From positions 1 to 64,000 of the forward strand of contig MWCA01000001.1 in assembly GCA_002069785.1 (NCBI GenBank): DNA of 64,000 bases, written 5' to 3'. The notes under the pieces are model-generated. The model ran no database searches, was not told the DNA's origin, and saw nothing but the letters and a program-made list of their open reading frames with translations. The DNA comes from Lentisphaerae bacterium ADurb.Bin242. GTDB taxonomy: Bacteria > Verrucomicrobiota > Lentisphaeria > Victivallales > UBA1829. Shown here piece by piece: positions 56,240 to 64,000 of the stretch; the first letter of the stretch is position 1, and each line of letters opens with the position of its first letter. Both the position numbers and the translations under genes were made by a program.

Positions 56240-56543
56240 CTCCGGCCGCTCCCCGAAATACCGGGAAATGCTGTTTATCAACTGACCGTTGGAATCTTCC
56301 CCCCTCTTTGCCGGATGAGAGAGAAGCATCCGGCAAAGTTCACCCTCCGCTTTTTTACGTACGCGGAAGGCAAGGCGTTTCCATGGAAAAAGGATGGAAA
56401 GGAACTCCGGGAGCCGGAGCAAGGGGGAGAGGGAAATGGACATCTCATATCCGGAATGCCGATGCATCATTCTGAAACAAGAATCCGTTGTGCCGCCTTT
56501 CTGCCGTCGGAGACATCATGCGACAATTGAACATTTGCTTTTG
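56240..56543 (+). repeat. Long direct repeat, copy B (decayed glnN 3' end and terminator)
   Basis: This ~304-bp block is the partner of 50353-50674. The glnN-end segment has one inserted C and is no longer in frame, and the 5' arm and loop of the second hairpin are lost. The first hairpin is intact, but its loop reads AGAGAGAAG, the reverse complement (8 of 9) of copy A's loop. It occupies most of the 467-bp gap between the flippase-like gene and the low-GC membrane gene; I see no gene in the remaining flanks. Confidence 0.85.
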
Positions 56544-56591
56544 AATCTTTCTTTTTAATTATTAAAAGGTGACATTGCAGTTCCTCTGGCG

Positions 56592-58895
56592 TCATAAGTT
56601 TTTATTGTTCAATTGAAATACATCCTGCAGAGTAAAGAAACGGTTCAGTTTCGGAAAATTTTTGCGCGATATTGGACTCCAGATGAAAACGTGAGCAAAC
56701 ATTTCTGCAGGCGCATCGAATACAAACGCCCCTGCCAAACTTTTCCTGGCTTCCTTGGACAATTCAATTCCGCAAAAACTGGAGATATTGCCGAAATAAA
56801 TCGGCAATACCATCACATAGGTATCCCGCGTCGATATCGGCAGCTCCAACTTTTCGGAAAAATCTCTGGTTTTATTCAGGTAAGTCGGATTAAGGATCGC
56901 GAGGGGACGTGACTGTCCTTTCAACTGGTAATGCACCCAGATGGGAATTTCTGACAGATCGGATTTTGTTAAATCGAAGTAACAAACCAGATATTCTCCA
57001 TACCCCCACGTGTTCCACGGCGCTCTCGGATTTTTCGCCTTGAGAACTTCTTCACCCAAGGCCGGAAAGGTTAGAAACACATTGCCGTTTCGGATATCTT
57101 CCCAATTTTTCACATCCCGTTTGAAAATCACATTGGCGGCATCTTCCGGTATGCTGGTGTTTTCGGAGGTTTTGATTGTAAGCCGGGTTTGCAACAGGCC
57201 GGGGATTCGTTCGATTTCAACGGCCAATACGTGATTTTGCCATATTTTCAGCCCCAGAAGGATTATACCCAGCAGTGAAAAAGTAAGCAGCGCACCTCCC
57301 AGGCGGCTTCCGATCCGCGGCATTGCATTGCTCCAATACTGAAGTGCTTTTTTGCGAAAATGAAGCAGCGTAAAAATCAGACGCCAGATGAACGTTCCCA
57401 CAAACGCCGCACAGACGCAAGGAAGCAATAAGTGGAAATAATAATGACGGAGTGAAAATTGAATTGCATACATGCCGAGAAACAACATCCCCATAATCAG
57501 AAAGAACAAAAAACGACGATAGGAAAAACAGGCATTGCAAATAAGAAACAAAAAGATAACTCCCGCGACGACCCAGCTTGGAATGTGCTCAAGCAAGCCT
57601 TTCGAGAAAATTCTTGCAGCTTGGTAAAACGGCATGTTTGAAGTCATTTTAAACAAGGATTCTGCCTGCTGCTGGGCCTTGACCGTGCCGTTGAAAATGC
57701 ATGCGAGCGCAGACATGCTCAAATCATAGGGATAATAATATGCCAACCGAACCAATTCTCCATTCAAAGCTTTGGCATAATTCTCCGGCTTGTTCGGCAT
57801 TTCGTTGGGAAGATTGTAACGCTGGTAACTGATGGTGTTTCCCGCGACGAAACCAAAGATGTCCGAATACCATCGTCCCCAATAATAATGGGGGTTCGGG
57901 GCGCTCAGGACATCCAGCAGTTCAGGAGACAGCCCGATATAAGTTACATGCTGGTTATTGGGGATTTTAGTTGTCTTGGGAATCAGGGTTGCAGACAGAA
58001 TAAAAGGGATTGCCAGCAGTAAAACGGAAAATATCGCTTTGTGGAGCCAGGCGCCCCAAATGCTTTTCCCGTGAAATAGAAAAACCGCAATGATGATGAA
58101 GGGTACTAAAAACAGAAAATCGCTTCGGAACCCCATTCCGATAAACAGCAGGAGACCTCCGGCAATACCGGAAACAATGGTTCTTTTCCATGAGAAAAAC
58201 GGCTTAAGCAAAATTGCCAGCAACAGAAAGGATGCAACGATAAAAAGGAGTCTGCTGCTGTCGCGGAAATTGCATAAGGCAAAATACAGCATCACATGAT
58301 TCAAACCCAGCAGCAGCGCTGAAAGGGTGCTAAGTACGAAACCGCTGAATTGCCGAAGTAAAATGTAACACAACCCGATTGTAATTGCGTGAAACAAAGC
58401 TATCCCGATAATCAGTTCGGTCCAGGACGGATATCCAACGAATTTCCACCACAAGCCTAAAGCATATGCCAACCCATAGTATTGGTATAAAATCGGATCT
58501 CTGATCGGACCGGACTTTGTTGTGCTTTCCTGCGGAGTAATCCGTTTTATTCCTTCGGGAGCCGCCACATATGGCCCCGACAACAGAAAACGTTCCAACT
58601 TACTGCCTGCGGAGGGTGCGGCGTACTTCAACCCTTCTCGATTATACACCTGTACTGCCATATGTCCCAGGGAATGTTGATACCAGAAACCATAATACCC
58701 TGAATCATGCAGATAATATCCTGTTCCAGCGGAGACCATGAATACAAAAAAAACAATTACAGCCAACAACACGGTATCAATTCCAGTCCATTGCCGCTGC
58801 CATTTGAGCAGGGCGAAAAAATGATGCGCCGGTCTGGATTTAATTGAATTGCAGGTGGTTGCCGCATCTCGGCAACACAAGGTTTTAAAAATCAT
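56592..58895 (-). CDS. Large polytopic membrane protein, GT-C-like
   Basis: The 767-residue protein has ~11 membrane helices and a C-terminal periplasmic domain (~560-760). Early acidic and Arg motifs (GYYLHDSGYYGFWYQHS, SGPIRDPILYQYYG, LCNFRDSSR) resemble ArnT/PMT-type GT-C enzymes. GGAG lies five bases before the ATG. Like the 50804 gene it is AT-richer than neighbours, but the two do not align convincingly by eye. It likely transfers a lipid-linked sugar to an envelope acceptor. Confidence 0.7.
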   Translation of the reverse strand: MIFKTLCCRDAATTCNSIKSRPAHHFFALLKWQRQWTGIDTVLLAVIVFFVFMVSAGTGYYLHDSGYYGFWYQHSLGHMAVQVYNREGLKYAAPSAGSKLERFLLSGPYVAAPEGIKRITPQESTTKSGPIRDPILYQYYGLAYALGLWWKFVGYPSWTELIIGIALFHAITIGLCYILLRQFSGFVLSTLSALLLGLNHVMLYFALCNFRDSSRLLFIVASFLLLAILLKPFFSWKRTIVSGIAGGLLLFIGMGFRSDFLFLVPFIIIAVFLFHGKSIWGAWLHKAIFSVLLLAIPFILSATLIPKTTKIPNNQHVTYIGLSPELLDVLSAPNPHYYWGRWYSDIFGFVAGNTISYQRYNLPNEMPNKPENYAKALNGELVRLAYYYPYDLSMSALACIFNGTVKAQQQAESLFKMTSNMPFYQAARIFSKGLLEHIPSWVVAGVIFLFLICNACFSYRRFLFFLIMGMLFLGMYAIQFSLRHYYFHLLLPCVCAAFVGTFIWRLIFTLLHFRKKALQYWSNAMPRIGSRLGGALLTFSLLGIILLGLKIWQNHVLAVEIERIPGLLQTRLTIKTSENTSIPEDAANVIFKRDVKNWEDIRNGNVFLTFPALGEEVLKAKNPRAPWNTWGYGEYLVCYFDLTKSDLSEIPIWVHYQLKGQSRPLAILNPTYLNKTRDFSEKLELPISTRDTYVMVLPIYFGNISSFCGIELSKEARKSLAGAFVFDAPAEMFAHVFIWSPISRKNFPKLNRFFTLQDVFQLNNKNL

Positions 58896-59080
58896 TTTAA
58901 CTCCAAAATAATAGTTGCCCGGTTATAGAAAAACCAGAAAATATTGATACAATATCCCGCTTTGATATATCCAAACATCGGCTCCATTGCGGAACGATAA
59001 TTCCACCAGCGACATTGTGCTTACCCCCCCCTGGCTTGAGCTGATTTTGATTCAAGATTGATGTCAACGTCTTTGGCATA

Positions 59081-59313
59081 CTATACCACTTTTAATGGAA
59101 GTTTGCAACTACTGGAATAGGTCCCGCCCGGAGTCTGGAAACCGGACAACGCGATGAAGAAGACGACGAAAAACACCAGCCGCAGAGGAACAGATCATAC
59201 CGGGTCCACCGTGCAACGGTCCACAGCCTCCAGAAAGAACGATTCGCTTTTTTCAGCCGGGGGAGGACCGTTTCCACACATTTACGAAAGGGTTCTTTGA
59301 GATTTCGGTTCAT
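59081..59313 (-). pseudogene. Broken small membrane-protein gene
   Basis: A good ribosome site (CAGGA, seven bases before ATG) starts MNRNLKEPFRKCVETVLPRLK. After ~42 residues (RYDLF) the frame turns into Ser-rich nonsense and stops at 59092. A single frameshift there restores LRLVFFVVFFIALSGFQTPGG, a plausible membrane helix, before a stop at 59081. The remainder appears lost at the junction with the low-GC region. It may be the 5' fragment of an envelope-glycan membrane gene in the operon that starts beyond the window. Confidence 0.5.
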
Positions 59314-59328
59314 GTGATTTTCCTGGGT

Positions 59329-60243
59329 TCAGCGTTTTTTCCATGTTTCGCACAACTCCGGCAGAAGCTGTTTCTGGAGTTCGGATTCCATGATCCGGGG
59401 ATCGAAGTCCCCGTGCCGTGCCGAGGGCAGTTTCGGAATGACTCCCGTGCGGCGCATCTCGCGTTCCTTGAGGGTTCCGACCTCATGCACCCACAGGCGC
59501 AGCCGGACCCATGCCAGCCCGGTCGAGCCGTCGCGCCAGGCGCCGTATTTGAGAAGGTAATACAGGAACTGGATGAGATGTCCCCCGGGCAGCCGGATGA
59601 AAAAGCGTTTGAAGAACATTTTCCGCTGCAGCCGGTTTCCGAAGAGACGCGGCTCCTCTTCCCGCCCTTTGCCCTGAATGCGTTCGGCGGCTTCCCAGGT
59701 GGTGTAAAGATTCTGTTTTTCATACCAGTCGTAGAGATTCAGCGAATCCTTGTGTTCCAGAATTCCCGGAAGGCGGCCGGTCTTTCCGCGGACGATGAAA
59801 TGTTCGTTGACGAGAACCGGGCTGACTTCGGCTTTCCCCTTCCGGAACAGCCTCAGGTTCTTCGTGACGGCATGCAGGGGCTGTCCCATGAACCACAGCC
59901 GCCACAGGACCGTGTATCCGTCGCAGTCCGGTTCGCCGCGGAACAGCTTCGCCAGTTCCGTTTCGAGGGAAGCGGAGGAACGTTCATCCTGCGCCATGAT
60001 GAAAAGCCACGGGGTTTTGACCGGCAGGACGTCCAGCATCCATTGGATCGTGTCTCCGAACGCGGTGAAAGGCCGCTGGACGATTTTGACTCCCCGCTCC
60101 AGCGCGATGTCCACCGTGCGGTCGAGACTGCGGCTGTCCACAAGGAAGATGTCTTCGGCCCAGGCGATCGAATCCAGCAGTTCCGGCAGATGCGCTTCGG
60201 CGTTGAGCGTCGGAATCAGAACGGTTACAGGCAGTTTCGTCAT
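59329..60243 (-). CDS. GT2 glycosyltransferase (WaaE/KdtX-like)
   Basis: The 304-residue cytoplasmic enzyme begins VTVLIPTLNAEAHLPELLDSI and has LVDSRSLDRTVDIALERG (nucleotide-sugar acids) and MAQDERSSASLE as the DxD-like site. It resembles LPS-core beta-1,4-glucosyltransferase WaaE. It lies between the SGNH protein (55-base gap upstream) and the broken gene. The acceptor is unknown. Confidence 0.88.
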   Translation of the reverse strand: MTKLPVTVLIPTLNAEAHLPELLDSIAWAEDIFLVDSRSLDRTVDIALERGVKIVQRPFTAFGDTIQWMLDVLPVKTPWLFIMAQDERSSASLETELAKLFRGEPDCDGYTVLWRLWFMGQPLHAVTKNLRLFRKGKAEVSPVLVNEHFIVRGKTGRLPGILEHKDSLNLYDWYEKQNLYTTWEAAERIQGKGREEEPRLFGNRLQRKMFFKRFFIRLPGGHLIQFLYYLLKYGAWRDGSTGLAWVRLRLWVHEVGTLKEREMRRTGVIPKLPSARHGDFDPRIMESELQKQLLPELCETWKKR

Positions 60244-60298
60244 ATTTTCTTTTTGCTCCGTGATGTCTCCAATGGAAATGCGGTTTCCGGACGGTCCT

Positions 60299-62833
60299 TC
60301 ATTGCAGCAGTTTCATCTGCCGGAGGCCGACGGCCGGCCAGCCGGGCTTGCCGGGAACCAGTTCGATTGTCAGCCGGTCTCCCGACAGCGGAACTTCCAG
60401 AATCTCCGTCCGCCAGAACGGGGCCTTCACCAGGCTGATATGGTATCTCTTTCCGTTGACCGCGATCCAGACCGGACGTCCGGGAAACTGTGTCAGGCTC
60501 AACAGAAGATACAGCTTTTTGTCCGTTTTCACTTCGGCCGGAAGTTTTCCGGAAAACAACGGCACCAGCTTCAGTTCCGGCGGATACGTCAGGAAAACCG
60601 CGTCCGGATTCTGGTTTCGGACCTCTTCCCAGGCAGGGCTGCTCAGGACCGGACGCGTATCCGAGATTTTCAGCGGTTCCAGCGGGAAGTCGAAGATGAC
60701 TTTCTTGCCGGAGATTTCCTGCCGGAGCCGGTCGAAATCGCGCAGGTCCAGCAGATCCAGCTGCGCCAGGAATGCATTGAAAAAGTAGAAGCAGACCCGT
60801 TTCCCTTTGATGAATTCATCCTGTTTCATCAGCAGGCTGATGGGCAGCGCATAGGCCGGTCCGACTCCGCCGGAATAATAATTGTGCGGCAGCCAGCCGC
60901 TTTTCCGGGCCAGCGCCACCGCCAGGCTTCCTTGCGGCATCGGACTCTGAATATGCGAATTCCCCATCAGGAGGATCGGGGAAGAGGGATCGGAAAAGAC
61001 CCATTTTCCCCCCGCCCGGTAGGTATCGTGCAGAACGGGCGTGTCGGGCCGGCGTCCGCCGAGGTCCACCCCTGCCGGATACCGGAAGTTGTCGCCGCAC
61101 CAGCCGGTTTCCTTCGTCACGGAAAACGCATCCGGACGAAGTTTCCGGCCCAGCATTTCGGGCGGGAACCGCTTCAGGCGTTCCGTCATCAGGGCGGCCA
61201 TGGCGTCCTGGACGCCCCAGGCGGGATGATCGTTGTCCGGATACAGGAAACTGAACTCGTACTGTTCCGCTGTCCGCAGAACCGCATCCATGGTGTAGAC
61301 GGCCTCCACTCCCGCGCGCAGGAGGGCGAGCGCCATCGCGGCCGAATTGACGTCGATCCGGTCCCGCCATTCCGGATTGAGCATCGCGGCGGCCAGATCG
61401 TAAAACTCCGGCTGGATCAGCACGATCAGCTGAATCCGGTTCAGCGCCAGATAATCGTTCAGGGACTTCAAGGCCGCAATGTTGTGTTCGGACAGGCTTT
61501 CCGGGCGGGCCGGACGGTAGTTTTCGGGCAGGGCGAAGAAACCTTGGCCGACCCGGCCCCAGAACAGCTTGTTTCCGTTTTCATATTTCTGGGTCACGGT
61601 CGAGAAATATTTCCCGATGCGGGAATACCGCGATTGATTTTTCTTCCAGCAGAGTTCGAATTCCCGGTTGAAATCTCCGGCGTTTCCCGCCGCGGCCAGC
61701 CGTTTTTCCAGCTCCGCCCGGTCCGTTTCGATCCGGCGTTTCCGTTCCGCCTCCGCGGATTCCGGCAGCGGCGGGTTCACGGAATAGCCGAAACGGGAAC
61801 GGTAAGGCATTCCGCCTTTGAAGACCACATCCGCCGGGATCAGCGCCGGAAGTTTCCGCGCATTGCAGACGTAATAGGAATCCAGGTCGAAGAGGCCCAG
61901 CACGTCGAACTGTTTCCGGATGCGGACTTCCTCCGGCATATCGTCGAAGGGAACGAGGGCGAGTTCCAGCTTGTCCCCGGCCTTCAAGTTGAAACAGGCG
62001 GTTTTCTTCCCCGCGAGGAAAGCCGGACAGAGAAGCTGGATGAATTGCGCCGTTTCCTGTCCGGAGATTACATTGTTGACTTTGAACTTCAGCGTGTAAT
62101 TGCAGTCCGGATAGTCCGCCGTGATCCGGTCCGGCAGCCGCGAAACGGCCGTTACTTCTCCGTCGACCAGGCTTTCTCCGCTCCGGGAGACCTCATAGAC
62201 CTCGAAACGGCTGACTTCCACCTTGCCGGAGAAGCGCAGTCCGGCGTAGCGCCAGGCTTTTCCGTGATTGGCGTCCCGGTCGTCGAGCAGCCAGAAACGG
62301 GAACGATATGTTTCCGTCAGGTTCTCCTCCGGGGCGGTCAGCGGACGGACTCCCGGAGTTCCGTCGCCCAGAATCCAGGGGGCGACTTTTCCTTTGCCTT
62401 TCGCGGTCACGCCCACCAGATAGCGCTTCCAGCCGTTCAAAACCGTTCCGGAGGAGAAGACCGCGGTTCCCGGCGTCTGAATCCGCCAGACCAGGCCGCC
62501 GGGATCGGAAACTTTTTCACTGACCAGCGGAAATGCGCCGCCCGCGATGGAACCCGAGTACTCCACCCGCCATTTTTCCGGCATCTGCCACGCCCGGATT
62601 GCGGAGGCCGGCACGGCTTTCGCAAACAGCTTCTTTTCGCTTTCGGAAAAGCGCGGAGCCGTCATTTTGCCGCATCCGGCGGAGGGAACCTCCACCGGAA
62701 CGACCCGCCCGATCCGCTCCGATTTCGGCAGACCGTTCAGGAAGGCCTCCGCTTCCGGTGAAATCGACGGTTCCGCACTGCTTCCGGGCAGGGCGGCGGC
62801 CAGCAGGATGGAAAAGAAAAACGTCTTGTTCAT
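60299..62833 (-). CDS. Secreted AlgJ/AlgX-like SGNH O-acetyltransferase
   Basis: The 844-residue protein has a signal peptide (~1-20, A-E-P), a beta-rich N-terminal half (~60-310) and a C-terminal SGNH-type domain. The putative triad is circularly permuted as in AlgX/AlgJ: Asp/His in YPDNDHPAWG (533-536) precede the nucleophile in LLMGNSHIQS (Ser 626). Such proteins O-acetylate polysaccharides in the periplasm. No MBOAT acetyl donor (AlgI-like) is in this window. It is almost twice the length of AlgX. The start overlaps the GT4 stop (ATGA). Confidence 0.78.
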   Translation of the reverse strand: MNKTFFFSILLAAALPGSSAEPSISPEAEAFLNGLPKSERIGRVVPVEVPSAGCGKMTAPRFSESEKKLFAKAVPASAIRAWQMPEKWRVEYSGSIAGGAFPLVSEKVSDPGGLVWRIQTPGTAVFSSGTVLNGWKRYLVGVTAKGKGKVAPWILGDGTPGVRPLTAPEENLTETYRSRFWLLDDRDANHGKAWRYAGLRFSGKVEVSRFEVYEVSRSGESLVDGEVTAVSRLPDRITADYPDCNYTLKFKVNNVISGQETAQFIQLLCPAFLAGKKTACFNLKAGDKLELALVPFDDMPEEVRIRKQFDVLGLFDLDSYYVCNARKLPALIPADVVFKGGMPYRSRFGYSVNPPLPESAEAERKRRIETDRAELEKRLAAAGNAGDFNREFELCWKKNQSRYSRIGKYFSTVTQKYENGNKLFWGRVGQGFFALPENYRPARPESLSEHNIAALKSLNDYLALNRIQLIVLIQPEFYDLAAAMLNPEWRDRIDVNSAAMALALLRAGVEAVYTMDAVLRTAEQYEFSFLYPDNDHPAWGVQDAMAALMTERLKRFPPEMLGRKLRPDAFSVTKETGWCGDNFRYPAGVDLGGRRPDTPVLHDTYRAGGKWVFSDPSSPILLMGNSHIQSPMPQGSLAVALARKSGWLPHNYYSGGVGPAYALPISLLMKQDEFIKGKRVCFYFFNAFLAQLDLLDLRDFDRLRQEISGKKVIFDFPLEPLKISDTRPVLSSPAWEEVRNQNPDAVFLTYPPELKLVPLFSGKLPAEVKTDKKLYLLLSLTQFPGRPVWIAVNGKRYHISLVKAPFWRTEILEVPLSGDRLTIELVPGKPGWPAVGLRQMKLLQ

Positions 62834-64000
62834 TTTTTCTGTCTTTCCCGGACGAACCGGTTCAGGATTTCAAGGTATTCCATGGCTTGCGTGTCGCGGT
62901 CGTATCTGGACGCGATCCGGGTCAGGGCGTTCTGTCCCATGGTTTCGCACAGGGCGGGATCGTCGGCCAGCTTGATCAGGAGGTCCGTCAGTTCCCCGGC
63001 GTTTTCCGGCTCCATTGCCAGCCCGGCTCCGGCGTCGAGCACCAGCTGCTTCGCAAAGCCGTCCACGCCGATGATCATCGGCCGGGCGCACCCGGCGCTT
63101 TCAAAGATTTTGGAAGGCATCACCGTTTTGAACAGCTCGGTTTTCCGCAGATGAACCAGGTTCACGTTGCTGGACGCGACCCAGTCCGGCATTTCCGCCT
63201 TCGGCCGGCGCCCCGTGAAAATGCAGTTGTCCAGACGCCGCGCTTTCGCCTCCTGCTCCAGCGTCTCCCGCTGCGCGCCGTCGCCCACCAGGACAAGGAC
63301 GATGTCGGAGCGTCCGCGCTTCTTCAGTTCTTCCGCGGCGTCGAGGGCGGTTTTCAGGCCGCACGCCATTCCGATCGTCCCGATATAGGAGCAGACGAAC
63401 TTTCCGGTCAGCCCGCAGGACTCCAGCAGTTTCTGATCGGGGGGACGCGGAAAGAACAACTTTTTGTCCACCCCGTTCATGATGACGGAAATTTTCTCCT
63501 CCGGCACCCCGCGTTCGATCAGTTTTTCGACATATCCGGGTCCGACCGTTACAATGTGTCCGGCGCTGCGGTACATGATTTTTTCCATGACGCCCAGCAC
63601 CTTGAGGACGGGACCGGGCAGTCCGGCCTCCACCGCGGACATCGATTCCGGCCAGATGTCCCGGATTTCGAGGAGGAACGGAATCCGCCGGAACCAATGC
63701 AGAAGCACCCCGGCCCAGCCGCAGAAAAACTGCGGGCTGGTCGCGATGAGGACGTCCGGCCGTTTTGCGCACAGATTGTATCCGACGGCGCTCCAGCAGT
63801 AGGAAAGATAGTTGGCGATGCGCCGGACGGTGCCCTTGTTCGGGGCGATATAGGTCCAGACCCGCACCACTTTGACGCCGTTGACGGTTTCCACCCGGGG
63901 AAGCCAGCGGTTGCGGTAGCCGGGATAGACCACGCCGTCGGGGACGTTCGGGACGCCGGTGACGACCGTGACTTCACATCCTTCGGCGGCCCAGCGCTCG
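62830..64000 (-). CDS. GT4 glycosyltransferase, 5' end beyond window
   Basis: The frame is open to the right edge, where ERWAAEGCEVTVVTG precedes an in-frame GTG at 63933, so the N-terminal ~20-30 residues are missing. The visible ~390 residues show the family's P-x-(Y)-PGY opening, EIRDIWPES, VGPGYVEKLIERGV, then VLVGDGAQRE and the C-terminal E-x7-E region (KIFESAGCARPMI). It resembles WbuB-type fucosamine transferases. It heads the visible run to the SGNH and GT2 genes. Confidence 0.9.
   Translation of the reverse strand, partial: ERWAAEGCEVTVVTGVPNVPDGVVYPGYRNRWLPRVETVNGVKVVRVWTYIAPNKGTVRRIANYLSYCWSAVGYNLCAKRPDVLIATSPQFFCGWAGVLLHWFRRIPFLLEIRDIWPESMSAVEAGLPGPVLKVLGVMEKIMYRSAGHIVTVGPGYVEKLIERGVPEEKISVIMNGVDKKLFFPRPPDQKLLESCGLTGKFVCSYIGTIGMACGLKTALDAAEELKKRGRSDIVLVLVGDGAQRETLEQEAKARRLDNCIFTGRRPKAEMPDWVASSNVNLVHLRKTELFKTVMPSKIFESAGCARPMIIGVDGFAKQLVLDAGAGLAMEPENAGELTDLLIKLADDPALCETMGQNALTRIASRYDRDTQAMEYLEILNRFVRERQKK

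Noticed and set aside
50353..56543. Integrative element with integrase at the glnN 3' end
   Set aside because: The repeats suit that model, but no integrase, recombinase or other mobility gene is present between them.
59750..62761. A 1003-codon plus-strand open frame opposite the SGNH and GT2 genes
   Set aside because: It is antisense to two genes with clear motifs, lacks domain signatures and shows shadow-frame composition.

Overview
This window reads as a chromosome segment of a Gram-negative PVC-superphylum bacterium, most likely a Lentisphaerae/Victivallis-type organism. No 16S gene is present, so the placement is inference. It rests on a pseudopilin with a type IV prepilin leader and a Lentisphaerae-style C-terminal LDGH motif, a DUF4838 protein beside it, tandem small amidohydrolases with GGPK-type DegT aminotransferases and a Gfo/Idh enzyme, a type III glutamine synthetase, a stand-alone HNH-repeat protein and WaaP-type LPS kinases. 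Genes are dense, mostly GC-rich, and often joined by ATGA overlaps. Candidate sigma-70 promoters are repeatedly TTGAAA-N16-18-TATAWT.

Layout. (1) 1-9.0 kb: a large repeat-rich surface protein, a lipoprotein outer-membrane factor carrying Sel1 repeats, two HlyD-like adaptors and a PqqD-like/M50/HlyD fusion. Together they look like a type I-like exporter with no ABC ATPase in view. (2) 9.1-14 kb: rpsT, an unassigned protein, the HNH-repeat protein, an LPS kinase and a large esterase-like hydrolase. (3) 14.2-18.6 kb: a MoxR-DUF58-BatD-like-VWA operon and a small membrane protein. (4) 18.8-26.9 kb: one minus-strand operon of eight intact genes (two DegT aminotransferases, three small amidohydrolases, a D-aminopeptidase homologue, an alpha/beta hydrolase, a Gfo/Idh dehydrogenase) plus a 24-codon remnant of a duplicated hydrolase. 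(5) 27.1-41.4 kb: a nitrilase-family amidase, a small coiled-coil ORF, a zinc-ribbon protein, metH, a sugar-phosphate mutarotase, lepA, a diverged kinase-like protein, an orphan sugar-importer ATPase, and proS-nifU-nifS. (6) 41.7-46.4 kb: a GntR/LacI-hybrid regulator, a pseudopilin and a DUF4838 protein, probably one self-regulated surface-glycan locus. (7) 46.4-50.4 kb: a GAF-AAA+-Fis sigma-54 activator divergent from type III glutamine synthetase, with two dyad sites 30 bp apart and a sigma-54 promoter between them. (8) 50.35-56.55 kb: a segment bracketed by ~300-bp direct repeats, each starting with the glnN 3' end. It carries rffA, rffC, an ArnC/GtrB-type glycosyltransferase, a small flippase-like protein and a polytopic membrane protein. 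(9) 56.6-64 kb: a second large membrane protein, a broken small gene, a WaaE-like transferase, an AlgJ/AlgX-like SGNH protein and a GT4 transferase that runs off the window.

Together, regions 8 and 9 look like a cell-envelope glycan locus making and transferring dTDP-Fuc4NAc-type sugars. Region 1 exports a giant adhesin-like protein. Region 4 is a catabolic or biosynthetic pathway whose substrate I cannot name. No rRNA, tRNA, CRISPR array, transposase, integrase or replication origin was found by eye.
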